Shown here: one piece after another, positions 43,046 through 52,098 of the stretch
Layout of the letters: every line of letters begins with the position of its first letter
Position numbering within the stretch: position 1 is the first letter of the stretch
NCBI RefSeq assembly: GCF_027247405.1
Contig: NZ_CP097463.1
Coordinates: 3,906,001-3,970,000 of the forward strand
From: Jatrophihabitans cynanchi
Lineage (GTDB): Bacteria > Actinomycetota > Actinomycetes > Mycobacteriales > Jatrophihabitantaceae
Length of the DNA: 64,000 nt
Direction of reading: 5' to 3'
Made by a program: the position numbers and the translations under genes
Notes under the pieces: model-generated
Database searches by the model: none
What the model was told of the DNA's origin: nothing
The model's input: the letters and a program-made list of their open reading frames with translations, nothing else

Positions 43046-46000
43046 TTACGCGAACGCGGTCGCGACGACCTCGTGCTGCTGCCCCTCGTGCACGGTGAGC
43101 GAGCCGACCGCGGGCGAGGCCGACGCGCGCCGCGAGGCGCGCAGCAACGGCCGGCCGTCGAGGTGCTCGGGCAGGTTCAGCGCGATGAACGGCCAGGCGC
43201 CCTGGTTGGCCGGCTCTTCCTGCACCCAGACGAGTTCGGCGTTCGGGTACTTCGCCAGCTCGCCGCGCAGCTCCTCCGCGGGCAGCGGGTACAGCTGCTC
43301 GACGCGGACGATGGCGACGTCGGTGCGGTCCTGCTCCGCGCGCGCGTGGGCCAGGTCGTAGTAGACCTTGCCCGCGCACAGCAGCACGCGGCGCACCTGG
43401 GCCGGGTCGGCCGAGCTGTCGCCGAGAACGGGCTGGAACGAGCCGTCGGTGAACTCCTCCAGCGAGCTGACCGCCGCCTTGAGCCGCAGCAGCGACTTCG
43501 GCGTGAACGCGATCAGCGGCCGCCGCACCGGGGACAGGCCCTGGCGGCGCAGCAGGTGGAAGTAGTTGGCGGGCGACGAGCACAACGCCACCGTCATGTT
43601 GTTCTCGGCGGCGAGCTGCAGGAAGCGCTCCGGACGTCCGGACGAGTGGTCCGGGCCCTGGCCCTCCTGACCGTGCGGCAGCAACAGGGTGACGGCGGAG
43701 CGCTGGCCCCACTTGGCCTCGCCGGAGGAGATGAACTCGTCGATGATCGTCTGCGCGCCGTTGGCGAAGTCGCCGAACTGGGCCTCCCAGCACACCAGCG
43801 CGTCGTCGCGCACCACCGAGTAGCCGTATTCGAAGCCCATCGCCGCGTACTCGGACAGCAGCGAGTCGTAGGCCCAGAACGGCGCCTGGTCCGGCGACAG
43901 GTTGCGCAACGGCGTGTACTCCTCGCCGTCGTTGCGGTCGATCAGCGTGACGTGCCGCTGGGTGAAGGTGCCGCGGCGCGAGTCCTGTCCGGCCAGCCGG
44001 ACCGCGCGCCCCTCCATGACCAGCGCGCCGAGCGCGAACAGTTCCGCCGTGGCCCAGTCGACGCCGCCGTTGCTGGCCATCGCCACGCGCCGGTCGATCT
44101 GCGCCTTGAGCCGCGGGTGGATGGTGAAGCCGTCCGGCAGGTTGGCGTAGGAGTCGGCGATCCGCTTGATCACCTCGAGCCCGACCGCGGTGATCACCCG
44201 CTGCGACGGTGAGACGTTCTCGATCTGCCGTTCGGGTGCGGCCTTGCCGGAGGAGTTGCGCGTCTCGACGAACACCTTCTCCAGCTGCGCCTGGAAGTCC
44301 TTCAGCGCTGCCTCGGCGTCCTCCAGGGTGATGTCGCCGCGGCCCACCAGCGCCTCGGTGTAAAGCTTTCGCACGCTGCGCTTGCCGTCGATGATGTCGT
44401 ACATCAGCGGCTGGGTGAACGACGGGTTGTCCGCCTCGTTGTGGCCGCGGCGCCGGTAGCAGACCATGTCGATGACGACGTCCTTGCGGAACTCGCGACG
44501 GTACTCGACGGCGAGCTTCGCGACCCGCACGCACGCCTCCGGATCGTCGCCGTTCACGTGGAAGATCGGCGCGGCGATCATCCGCGCGATGTCGGTGCAG
44601 TAGAGCGAGGAACGCGAAGCGGACGGCGAGGTGGTGAAGCCGACCTGGTTGTTCACGACGACGTGCACCGTGCCGCCGGTGCGGTAGCCGCGCAGTTGGG
44701 ACAGGTTCAGGGTCTCGGCCACCACGCCCTGCCCGGCGAACGCGGCGTCGCCGTGCATCATCAGCGGCAGCACCGAGTAGCCGTCCTCGCCCTTGTTGAG
44801 CAGGTCCTGCTTGGCCCGGACGATGCCCTCGAGCACCGGGTCGACGGCTTCGAGGTGCGACGGGTTCGCGGTGAGCGCGACCGCCACCTGCTTGCCGCTG
44901 GGCGCGTGGAACGTGCCCTCCGCACCGAGGTGGTACTTGACGTCGCCCGAGCCCTGCGCGGTGCCCGGGTCGATGTTGCCCTCGAACTCGTTGAAGATCT
45001 TGGCGTACGGCTTGCCGACGATGTTGGCCAGGACGTTGAGCCGGCCCCGGTGCGGCATGCCGATGACGACCTCGTCCAGGTCCTCGTCGGCGGCCTCGGC
45101 GAGCACCGCGTCCAGCAGCGCGATGACCGTCTCGGCGCCCTCGAGGCTGAACCGCTTCTGGCCGACGTACTTGGTCTGCAGGAACGTCTCGAACGCCTCG
45201 GCGACGTTGAGCCTGCCCAGGATGTGCAGTTGCTGCTCGCGCGAGGGCTGATCGTGCTTGACCTCGACGCGGGCCTGCAGCCAGGCCCGCTGCTCCGGGT
45301 CGGTGATGTGCATGTACTCGACGCCGACACGCCGGCAGTACGCGTCGCGCAGCACGCCCAGGACGTCGCGCAGCTTCATCAGCCGCTCGCCGGCGAAGCC
45401 ACCGACGGGGAACTCGCGGTCCAGGTCCCACAGCGTCAGCCCGTGCTGGGTGATGTCCAGGTCCGGGTGGGTGCGGATCCGGAACTCCAGCGGGTCGGTG
45501 TCGGCCATCAGGTGGCCGCGGCTGCGGTAGGAGTTGATCAGCTCGATGACCCGGGCGTTCTTGTCGATCTGCCCCTCGTGCCTGGTCTCGCGGTCGACCA
45601 TCCAGCGCACCGGCTCGTACGGGATCTTCAGCGCGGCGAAGATCTCGTCGTAGAACGCGTCGGAGAGCAGCAACTCGTGGATGCGGCGCAGGAACTCGCC
45701 GGACTGCGCTCCCTGGATGATGCGGTGGTCGTACGTCGACGTGAGCGTGATCGTCTTGCTGATGGCCCGCTCGGTCAGCGTCTCCTCACTCATCCCGCTG
45801 AACTCGGCCGGGTACTCCATCGCGCCGACACCGACGATCGTGCCCTGGCCGGCCATCAGTCGCGGGACGGAGTGGTTGGTGCCGATCGTGCCCGGGTTGG
45901 TCAGGCTGATCGTGGTGCCGGCGAAGTCGTCGGCGGTGAGCTTGCCCGCCCTGGCCCGCCGGATGATGTCCTCGTAGGCGTTCCAGAACGCGTGGAAGTC

Positions 46001-46879
46001 CATCGTCTCGGCGGCCCGGATCGCCGCGACGACGAGCGAGCGCGAGCCGTCCTTGCCGGGCAGGTCGATCGCCAGCCCGAAGTTGACGTGCTCGGGCACC
46101 AGCAGCGCCGGCTTGCCCCCCACCTCGGCGAAGGCGTTGTTCATCTCCGGGAAGTCGTGGACGGCCCGCACGACGGCGTAACCGATCATGTGCGTGAAGC
46201 TCACCTTGCCGCCGCGGGCCCGGCGCAGGTGATTGTTGATCACCACCCGGTTGTCGGCGAGAAGCTTGGCCGGCACCGCACGCACGCTCGTCGCGGTCGG
46301 GACCGTCAACGACGTGTTCATGTTGGCCACGACGCGGGCCGCGGCACCGCGTAGCGGCGTCGGCGACGGCGCGGAGCTCGGCTTGGCGGGCTCTGGCTTG
46401 GCGTCCGGCTTGGGGGCTGCGGCCGGCTTGGAAGCGGCGTCCGGCTCGGGTTCGGCTGCGGCCGGCTCGGGTCGGGCTGCGGATCGGGCTGGAGCCGCCG
46501 ACCCCTCGGATTGCGCCGCCGCGGGCTTGCCGGCGGCCGCCTCCGAGCCGTTCGCCCGCGTGGGTGGCACAGTGGCGCTCGTCGCCGGGTCGGTACCGGG
46601 ACCGGCGACCGCCGTGCCCGAGTCCGTGGCCGGTGCGACGGGGGTGCGGCTGCGTGTGTCCTGGGCGGCGGTGGTCGCCGCGGCGCCGGCGGGGCGGTAG
46701 TCGGCGAAGAAGTCGTGCCAGGCCTCGTCGACACTCGACGGATCGGACTGGTACCGCTCGTACAGCTCCTCGACCAGCCACTCGTTGGCGCCGAAGCTTC
46801 CGGCTGTCGAGGATGAGGTTTCGCTGCCTGTCGACTGGTCAGTCGTCGCCACTGTGTCCGGCCATTCTCGTGTCGTCAT
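43046..46879 (-). CDS. kgd: multifunctional 2-oxoglutarate metabolism enzyme Kgd (E1/E2-like, SucA)
   Basis: 1277-residue fusion typical of actinobacteria. An N-terminal ODH-interaction arm ([25 protein letters not shown]) and an Ala/Pro-rich linker lead to an acyltransferase domain with [17 protein letters not shown]. The thiamine diphosphate-dependent E1 part has [54 protein letters not shown] and [13 protein letters not shown]. It acts as 2-oxoglutarate dehydrogenase E1 or decarboxylase with SucB and Lpd, and is inhibited by the FHA protein GarA in relatives. The ATG at 46879 is chosen because the frame continues spuriously upstream. Confidence 0.95.
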   Translation of the reverse strand: MTTREWPDTVATTDQSTGSETSSSTAGSFGANEWLVEELYERYQSDPSSVDEAWHDFFADYRPAGAAATTAAQDTRSRTPVAPATDSGTAVAGPGTDPATSATVPPTRANGSEAAAGKPAAAQSEGSAAPARSAARPEPAAAEPEPDAASKPAAAPKPDAKPEPAKPSSAPSPTPLRGAAARVVANMNTSLTVPTATSVRAVPAKLLADNRVVINNHLRRARGGKVSFTHMIGYAVVRAVHDFPEMNNAFAEVGGKPALLVPEHVNFGLAIDLPGKDGSRSLVVAAIRAAETMDFHAFWNAYEDIIRRARAGKLTADDFAGTTISLTNPGTIGTNHSVPRLMAGQGTIVGVGAMEYPAEFSGMSEETLTERAISKTITLTSTYDHRIIQGAQSGEFLRRIHELLLSDAFYDEIFAALKIPYEPVRWMVDRETRHEGQIDKNARVIELINSYRSRGHLMADTDPLEFRIRTHPDLDITQHGLTLWDLDREFPVGGFAGERLMKLRDVLGVLRDAYCRRVGVEYMHITDPEQRAWLQARVEVKHDQPSREQQLHILGRLNVAEAFETFLQTKYVGQKRFSLEGAETVIALLDAVLAEAADEDLDEVVIGMPHRGRLNVLANIVGKPYAKIFNEFEGNIDPGTAQGSGDVKYHLGAEGTFHAPSGKQVAVALTANPSHLEAVDPVLEGIVRAKQDLLNKGEDGYSVLPLMMHGDAAFAGQGVVAETLNLSQLRGYRTGGTVHVVVNNQVGFTTSPSASRSSLYCTDIARMIAAPIFHVNGDDPEACVRVAKLAVEYRREFRKDVVIDMVCYRRRGHNEADNPSFTQPLMYDIIDGKRSVRKLYTEALVGRGDITLEDAEAALKDFQAQLEKVFVETRNSSGKAAPERQIENVSPSQRVITAVGLEVIKRIADSYANLPDGFTIHPRLKAQIDRRVAMASNGGVDWATAELFALGALVMEGRAVRLAGQDSRRGTFTQRHVTLIDRNDGEEYTPLRNLSPDQAPFWAYDSLLSEYAAMGFEYGYSVVRDDALVCWEAQFGDFANGAQTIIDEFISSGEAKWGQRSAVTLLLPHGQEGQGPDHSSGRPERFLQLAAENNMTVALCSSPANYFHLLRRQGLSPVRRPLIAFTPKSLLRLKAAVSSLEEFTDGSFQPVLGDSSADPAQVRRVLLCAGKVYYDLAHARAEQDRTDVAIVRVEQLYPLPAEELRGELAKYPNAELVWVQEEPANQGAWPFIALNLPEHLDGRPLLRASRRASASPAVGSLTVHEGQQHEVVATAFA

Positions 46880-46891
46880 GCGTCCGCCTGG

Positions 46892-46917
46892 GGCAAACTT
46901 GCCAAACGTTGAGCCTA
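46892..46917 (-). promoter_or_regulatory. kgd upstream region: -10-like box and small palindrome
   Basis: TAGGCT on the minus strand (46917-46912) is a plausible -10 about 33 nt before the kgd ATG. Between it and the start lies the 12-bp inverted repeat GGCAAACTTGCC (46892-46903). Position suggests an operator or leader element, but no regulator is identified. Confidence 0.35.
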
Positions 46918-47035
46918 CGCGTCGCGGCCGTCCGGGGCATGCAACGCGGGCCGATTGTGCGCCATCAGACGCGCACCACCGGGACCGGCGCGCGCCGCCG
47001 GTGTGGGGCGACCGCCGCAGGGGCATGCTGGGCGT

Positions 47036-48031
47036 ATGCGCGCCGTGGTGCTCGCCCTGGCCCTGCTTCTGCTCGGCGGCTGCAGCAGCAGCGGTTCGCC
47101 GGGCCATCCCCGGCATGCGGATGCCGCCACGACCGGGACGCCGACCCCGGCCGCGCCACCGGCCGGCTCGCCGTCTTCCAGCCCGACGTCTTCCAGCCCG
47201 AGGTCTGCCAGCACGACGTCTTCTGGCACGACGTCTTCCGGCACACCCGCGCCGGCATCCGGTTCGGGCCCGGCCGGCAACGGGCTGCCGCGTCCGGCCC
47301 ACGTCGTCGTGGTGGTCCTGGAGAACCACTCCTTCAGCGAGGTGATCGGCCGCACGCAGGCGCCCTTCATCGCCGGCCTGGCTCGCAGCGGCGCCGTGTT
47401 CACCCGCTTCTACGCGATCACGCACCCGAGCGAGCCCAATTACCAGGCACTGTTCTCCGGGTCGACCCAGGGGCTGACCAGCGACGCCTGCCCGGTGAAC
47501 TACCGGGCGCCGAACCTGGGCAGCTCGCTGCTTGCGGCCAGGCGGACGTTCGTGGGTTACGCCGAATCACTGCCTCGGTCCGGGTTCACCGGGTGCACCA
47601 GCGGCGCGTACGCCCGCAAGCACTGCCCGTGGATCAACTTCGACCTCCCGGCCCGGGTGAGCCTGCCGATGACCGCGTTCCCGCGCGATCTCGCGGCCCT
47701 GCCGACTGTCTCGTTCGTGATCCCGAACCTGCAGCACGACATGCACGACGGCACGCTCGCGCAGGCGGACAGTTGGTTGCGTGCGCACCTCGGTGGGTAC
47801 GCACGATGGGCGCGCGCGCACAACAGCCTGCTGATCGTGACCGCCGACGAGGACGACCGAAGTGCGGGGAACCAGATCCCGACGATCATCAGCGGGGCGC
47901 ACGTGCGTGCCGGGCACTACGCGCGGCACTACACGCTCTACTCGCTGCTGCGAACCATCGAGGACATGTACGCGCTGCCGCACCTGGGCAACGCGCGGAC
48001 GGCAGCCACGATCACCGGCTCCTGGTCGTGA
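47036..48031 (+). CDS. lipoprotein phosphoesterase (acid phosphatase/phospholipase C superfamily)
   Basis: 331 residues. A lipoprotein signal ends in [11 protein letters not shown] (lipobox LGGC), followed by a Ser/Thr/Pro-rich linker whose codons are near-repeats of GACGTCTTC (47190-47240). The catalytic domain has [14 protein letters not shown] (metal and nucleophile region), [28 protein letters not shown] and IVTADEDD, as in AcpA-like phosphatases and bacterial phosphatidylinositol-phosphatases. It is extracytoplasmic and probably scavenges phosphate. It diverges from kgd. Confidence 0.87.
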   Translation: MRAVVLALALLLLGGCSSSGSPGHPRHADAATTGTPTPAAPPAGSPSSSPTSSSPRSASTTSSGTTSSGTPAPASGSGPAGNGLPRPAHVVVVVLENHSFSEVIGRTQAPFIAGLARSGAVFTRFYAITHPSEPNYQALFSGSTQGLTSDACPVNYRAPNLGSSLLAARRTFVGYAESLPRSGFTGCTSGAYARKHCPWINFDLPARVSLPMTAFPRDLAALPTVSFVIPNLQHDMHDGTLAQADSWLRAHLGGYARWARAHNSLLIVTADEDDRSAGNQIPTIISGAHVRAGHYARHYTLYSLLRTIEDMYALPHLGNARTAATITGSWS

Positions 48032-48055
48032 TCAGCGCAGTGTGCACAGCGCAGA

Positions 48056-49051
48056 TCAGGATGAGCCGGACAGCTCCGGGATCACGCGCCGCTCGAACAG
48101 CTCCACGCTGCCGCGGTCGTAGGCGAAGTCGACGAAGTTGCCGATCGCATAGGACAGTCCGAGCTGCTCGGCCTCGCGCAGCCGCTCGATGATCAGCTCC
48201 GGGGTACCGACGAGCGGACCGGTCTCGAACATCTTCTTGTACCGCTCGAGCTGATCGGCCGGGACCAGCGCCTCGTAGTGCGCGACGATCCAGGCCAGCT
48301 TGTCCTTGACGTCCTTGTCGGTCTCGCCGATCACGACGTTGTAGTTGCCGGAGCGCACGATCTCGCCGAAGTCGCGGCCCAGGTCGCGGCAGTGCTCGGC
48401 GAGGACGTCGGACTTGTGCCGGAACACCTCGGGGGTCGCGTCGAAGTTGGTGTACTGCGCGTACTCGGCCGCGATGCGCAGGGTCTTGCGCTCGCCGCCG
48501 CCGGCGATCCACAGCGGGATGCCGCCGTCCTGTAGCGGCAGCGGCCGGCAGATCGCGCCGTCGACCTGGTAGTGCTTGCCGGCGAACGTGGCCACCCCGG
48601 CGGTCCAGGCCTGGATCATGATCTGCACGCCCTCGTCCAGCATGGCGAGCCGTTCCCCGGCGCTGGGGAACCCGTACCCGTAGGCGCGCCACTCGTGCTC
48701 GTACCAGCCTGCGCCGATGCCCATCTCGAGCCGGCCGCCGGAGACGTGATCGACCGTCGCCGCGACCTTCGCCAGGTACGCCGGATTGCGGTAGGCCATG
48801 CAGGTGCACATCTGCCCGAGCCTGATCCGCTCGGTCGAGGCGCCGAGCGCGGCCATCAGCGTCCACGCCTCGTGGGTGGCCTCCTCGGTCGGCACCGGGA
48901 CGGTGTGGAAGTGGTCGTACACCCACAGCGACTCCCACGGACCGGCGTCCACGGACCGGGCGAGGCCGCGCATGGTGGGCCACTGGTCGGCGGGGGCGAT
49001 GCCGGCGAGGTCGAGCCGCCAGCCTTGCGGGAGGAAGATTCCGAAGCGCAT
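48056..49051 (-). CDS. LLM-class F420-dependent oxidoreductase
   Basis: 331-residue luciferase-like TIM barrel. Signatures are MRFGIFLPQGW, WVYDHFHTVP, RIRLGQMCTCMAYRNPAYLAKVAATVDHVSGGRLEMGIGAGWYEHE and PLWIAGGGERKTLR. This style is typical of actinobacterial F420-dependent (TIGR03560-like) members rather than flavin luciferases. TAGGCT (minus 49063-49058) lies 6 nt before the ATG, a leaderless arrangement. Substrate unknown. Confidence 0.88.
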   Translation of the reverse strand: MRFGIFLPQGWRLDLAGIAPADQWPTMRGLARSVDAGPWESLWVYDHFHTVPVPTEEATHEAWTLMAALGASTERIRLGQMCTCMAYRNPAYLAKVAATVDHVSGGRLEMGIGAGWYEHEWRAYGYGFPSAGERLAMLDEGVQIMIQAWTAGVATFAGKHYQVDGAICRPLPLQDGGIPLWIAGGGERKTLRIAAEYAQYTNFDATPEVFRHKSDVLAEHCRDLGRDFGEIVRSGNYNVVIGETDKDVKDKLAWIVAHYEALVPADQLERYKKMFETGPLVGTPELIIERLREAEQLGLSYAIGNFVDFAYDRGSVELFERRVIPELSGSS

Positions 49052-49125
49052 CGCATCAGCCTATTGCCATCGACACGCGCGCCCGACTTCTGCCCTGCCG
49101 GCGAACCTGGTGGTGTCGCTGGATT

Positions 49126-49248
49126 GATCGGGCTCTGCATGCACTCTTGCGTGCAGAGCCCGATCTTCGAGCTCTGCAGGCACTGTTGCGTGCAGAGCCC
49201 GATCTTCGAGCGCTGCAGGCACTGTTGCGTGCAGAGCCCGATCGATTC
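49126..49248. repeat. three 39-bp direct repeats, each a hairpin
   Basis: Copies at 49132-49170, 49171-49209 and 49210-49248 differ at only a few positions. Each contains a CTCTGCA...TGCAGAG-type inverted repeat around a 12-nt loop such as ggcactgttgcg. The first copy with its left flank forms a perfect 14-bp stem (GATCGGGCTCTGCA at 49126-49139 with its complement at 49152-49165). Adjacent units can also pair across their junctions. Confidence 0.85.
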
Positions 49249-49289
49249 GACTAGCACTGCCTTGTTGCGGCTGCCGGCGCCCAGTGACA

Positions 49290-49359
49290 CGAGTCCGGCA
49301 GAACGAGTCCGGCGGAACGAGTCCGGCGACACGAGTCCCGCGACACGAGTCCGGCGAAA
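49290..49359. repeat. five 14-bp tandem repeats
   Basis: CGAGTCCGGCAGAA and four near-identical copies follow each other without gaps (starts 49290, 49304, 49318, 49332, 49346). Changes are limited mainly to the last four bases and one C/G switch in copy 4. The period is not a multiple of three, so it is not a coding repeat. Confidence 0.85.
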
Positions 49360-49419
49360 CAGATCCAGCGCCACTCCCGCCCAGCGCGAGTAGGGGTCCA
49401 GCGCCAGTAGGGTCGGGCC

Positions 49420-49863
49420 GTGCGGACGGGACGACGGCAGGCGCGCGAACTGTTCACGGTCGCGCGGGTCGCGCGGCTGGCCACCGTGTCGCCGGACGGG
49501 CGCCCGCACCTCGTCCCGATCGTCTTCGCGCTCGACGGCGACGTCATCTACTCCGTCGTCGACGCCAAGCCCAAGCGCACGATGTCCTTGCAGCGCTTGG
49601 CGAACATCGCGGCGAACCCGGCGGTCAGCGCGCTGGTGGACGAATACCACGAGGACTGGACGCGGCTGTGGTGGGCGCGCGCCGACGGCACGGCCCACCT
49701 CGTCGCTGACCCCGCGGCTGCGATCACGCTGCTCGCAGTGCGCTACCCGCAGTACCGTGCGATGCCGCCACCCGGACCGGCGATCGCGATCACGGTGAGC
49801 GCCTGGTCCGGGTGGTCCGCGTCAGCCCCAGATCTCGGCGGCCGTCTCGACGAACAGCGCTAG
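49420..49863 (+). CDS. PPOX-class (F420/flavin) oxidoreductase
   Basis: 147-residue split-barrel protein of the pyridoxamine-phosphate oxidase-like superfamily, TIGR03668-like: RQARELFTVARVARLATVSPDGRPHLVPIVFALDGDVIYSVVDAKPKRT, then WWARADGTAHLV and YPQYRAMPPPGPAIAITV. F420 is the likely cofactor in actinobacteria. GTG 49420 has TAGGGT 6 nt upstream. Its 3' end overlaps the 3' end of the MetE-like gene by 42 bp. Confidence 0.85.
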   Translation: MRTGRRQARELFTVARVARLATVSPDGRPHLVPIVFALDGDVIYSVVDAKPKRTMSLQRLANIAANPAVSALVDEYHEDWTRLWWARADGTAHLVADPAAAITLLAVRYPQYRAMPPPGPAIAITVSAWSGWSASAPDLGGRLDEQR

Positions 49864-50943
49864 CTTGGCGATCTCCTCGTCCTGGGTGAGCTTGTTGCCC
49901 TCGACGGTGGAGGAGAAGCCGCACTGCCCGGACAGGCACAGCTGCTCGAGCGGGACGAACTTGGCGGCCTCGTCGATGCGCCGTTTGAGCTCGTCCTTGG
50001 ACTCCAGCTCCGGTCGCTTGGTGGTGACCAGGCCGAGCACGACCAGCTTGCCGGGCGGGACGAAGCGCAGCGGCTCGAAGCCACCGGAACGCGCGTCGTC
50101 GAACTCGAGGAAGAAGCCGTCGACCTCCAGGCCACCGAACAGTGCCTCGGCGACGAAGTCGTAACCACCCTCGGCGGTCCAGGCGGACCGGAAGTTCCCG
50201 CGGCACATGTGCGTGGTGACGGTCAGCCCCTCGGGCCGGCCGGCCAGAGCGGCGTTGATCTGCCGGATGTACCGCTCGTGCTGGTGCTCCGCGTCGGCGC
50301 CCTTCGCAGCCAGTTGGGCCCGCTGCGCCGGATCGTTCAGGTAGGCCAGGCTGGTGTCGTCCAGTTGCAGATAGGTGCAGCCCAGGGCGGCGATCCCGCT
50401 GACCTGCTTGGCGTACGCCGCCGACAGGTCGGCCCAGAACTCGTCCTCGTCCGGGTACACGCCGCGGTCGATAGCGGCCGGACCGCCGCGGTAGTGCACC
50501 ATGCTGGGCGAGGGGATCGTCAGCTTCGGGGTACCGGTGGTGACGGTTGATTGCAGGAACTGGAAGTCGCGGCCGAAGATCGGCTCGTCGCCGAGGCCGA
50601 CCTTGCCGTCAACCCGCAGCGCGGCCGAGGTGAAGTCCAGGTCGCCCTGCGCATTGCGGAAGTGCACCTCGATCTTCTCGTCGGTCCGGTGCACGCCCTG
50701 CAACTGGTAGATGAAATCCATGTGCCAGGACGTGCGGCGGAATTCGCCGTCGGTCGCGGTCTGCAGGCCGATGCCCTCCTGCAGCCGGACGACGTCGCGG
50801 ATCGCGTCGTCCTCGATCGCGCGCAGTTGCTCGGCGGTGATGGTGCCCGCCGCGTGGTCGGCGCGCGCCTGGAGCAGGTGCGGCGGCCGGAGCAGGCTAC
50901 CGACGTGGTCGGCCCGGAACGGCGGTGTCGTGCGCTGTGCCAT
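49822..50943 (-). CDS. MetE C-terminal-like (YxjG/YxjH type) methyltransferase family protein
   Basis: 373 residues matching the short, single-domain relatives of cobalamin-independent methionine synthase. Putative zinc ligands are in THMCRGN (His, Cys), FFLEFDDARSG (acidic residue) and SGQCGFSS (Cys). N-terminal FRADHVGSLLRPP is typical. It lies 27 nt downstream of pcaL on the same strand, so it may belong to the aromatic operon, where a methyl acceptor role for methoxylated aromatics is imaginable but unproven. The alternative is methionine metabolism. Confidence 0.85.
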   Translation of the reverse strand: MAQRTTPPFRADHVGSLLRPPHLLQARADHAAGTITAEQLRAIEDDAIRDVVRLQEGIGLQTATDGEFRRTSWHMDFIYQLQGVHRTDEKIEVHFRNAQGDLDFTSAALRVDGKVGLGDEPIFGRDFQFLQSTVTTGTPKLTIPSPSMVHYRGGPAAIDRGVYPDEDEFWADLSAAYAKQVSGIAALGCTYLQLDDTSLAYLNDPAQRAQLAAKGADAEHQHERYIRQINAALAGRPEGLTVTTHMCRGNFRSAWTAEGGYDFVAEALFGGLEVDGFFLEFDDARSGGFEPLRFVPPGKLVVLGLVTTKRPELESKDELKRRIDEAAKFVPLEQLCLSGQCGFSSTVEGNKLTQDEEIAKLALFVETAAEIWG

Positions 50944-50970
50944 CTGGATGCACCCTTCTTCGGTTTCGTC

Positions 50971-52098
50971 TCAGCCTTCGTCGAGTACCTCTTGTGCGAT
51001 CGCGAACGCCCGGTTCGCGCGGGGCAGGCCGGCGTACAGCGCGGTGTGCAGCAGCACCTCGGCGATCTCGTCTGCCGACAGCCCGTTGCGCTTCGCTGCG
51101 CGCACGTGCATCGCCAGTTCGTGCTCCGCGCCGAGCGTCACGAGCGCGGCGAGGGTGACGATGGAGCGCTCGCGCCGGCCCAGTCCCGGCCGCGACCAGA
51201 CGTCACCCCACGCGTAGCGGGTGAGGAACTGCTGGAACGGCGCGGTGAAATCGCTGGCCGCGGCAACGGCACGCGCGACGTGGTCCTCGCCGAGGACCGC
51301 GCGCCGGGTGCCGTAGCCGGCGTCCAGCGTGGCCCCGCCGCCGAAGTGCTGCAGCAAGGCGCGGGCGATCACCCCAGGCTGCTCGACGGTGGCCAGGTGC
51401 GCGGCCGGGTCCAGCAACTGCAGCCGCGCGCCGGCAATACCCTCGGCGATCTCACCCATCAGCTCCGGTGGGGTCGCCTCGTCCTGCGCGCCGGCGAGGA
51501 CGAGCGTGGCGGCGGCGATCCGGCCGAGGTCCGGCCGCAGGTCCATCGTGGCGATGGCCTCGCAGCACTGCGCGTAGCTCTCGGCGTCGACGCCGAGGAA
51601 CATCGCGCGCAGCCGGCCCACCAGCTCGGAGTCGCGTCCGGCAAGCGCGGGCGTGATCCAGCGCCGCACCGATCCGTCCACGGCCGTCGCCATGCCGCCC
51701 GCGCGCACCGCGGCAGCGCGGTCCAGATAGCCGGCCGCGGTCGGCAGGTGGGCGGCCGTGGCGACCAGGCCGAGCCGGCGGACCCGTTCCGGCCGGTGCG
51801 CGCCGAGCCACATCGCGATCATCGCGCCGAGCGAGACGCCGGCGACATCGGCCCGCCAGATCTCCAGCTCGTCCAGGGTTTCCAACACGTCGGCGGCCAG
51901 TTCGGCCAGCGTCACCGGCAGGTTCGTGACCGCGGCCGGCGAGGACCCGTGGCCGCGCGTGTCGATCCGGATGACGCGGAACTGCTCGGCCAGCGGCGCA
52001 ATGCACGGCGCCCAGCACTCGGTCGTGCTGCCGATCGAGTTCAGCAGCACCAACGGCGGCGCCTCGGTCCGGCCGTCCGCTCGCCAGGCGAGGATCAC
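50971..52098 (-). CDS. pcaL: PcaL: 3-oxoadipate enol-lactonase / 4-carboxymuconolactone decarboxylase fusion
   Basis: 375 residues. The N-terminal alpha/beta-hydrolase (about 1-245) hydrolyses the enol-lactone and has the nucleophile in VAGVSLGAM. The C-terminal part (about 255-375) is the decarboxylase with YAWGDVWSRPGLGRRERSIVTLAALVTLGAEHELAMHVRAA. The fusion is characteristic of actinobacteria and carries out two steps from 4-carboxymuconolactone to 3-oxoadipate. Start overlaps the pcaB stop by 4 bases. Confidence 0.94.
   Translation of the reverse strand: MILAWRADGRTEAPPLVLLNSIGSTTECWAPCIAPLAEQFRVIRIDTRGHGSSPAAVTNLPVTLAELAADVLETLDELEIWRADVAGVSLGAMIAMWLGAHRPERVRRLGLVATAAHLPTAAGYLDRAAAVRAGGMATAVDGSVRRWITPALAGRDSELVGRLRAMFLGVDAESYAQCCEAIATMDLRPDLGRIAAATLVLAGAQDEATPPELMGEIAEGIAGARLQLLDPAAHLATVEQPGVIARALLQHFGGGATLDAGYGTRRAVLGEDHVARAVAAASDFTAPFQQFLTRYAWGDVWSRPGLGRRERSIVTLAALVTLGAEHELAMHVRAAKRNGLSADEIAEVLLHTALYAGLPRANRAFAIAQEVLDEG

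Larger units (their letters stand above)
49052..49419. other. intergenic region with two tandem-repeat arrays
   Basis: 368 bp without a credible gene. It holds the LLM gene's -10 box at its left edge, a 39-bp x3 hairpin array, a 14-bp x5 array and the PPOX gene's -10 box at 49408-49413. Frames through the arrays on either strand give short Cys-rich or Arg/Ser-rich repeat peptides with no start signals. Confidence 0.7.

Noticed and set aside
42170-46354. Two long plus-strand frames (680 and 637 residues) antisense to the Gfo/Idh gene and kgd
   Set aside because: Shadow frames of high-GC codon usage; kgd is unmistakable on the other strand.
49110-49260. Cys-rich repeat peptide read through the 39-bp array
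   Set aside because: The 39-bp period keeps a frame on both strands, so repeated Cys peptides appear in either direction by chance; no start codon signal or conserved family.
49126-49359. Possible CRISPR array
   Set aside because: Repeats are contiguous with no unique spacers, have only three copies of 39 bp and five of 14 bp, and there are no cas genes in the window.
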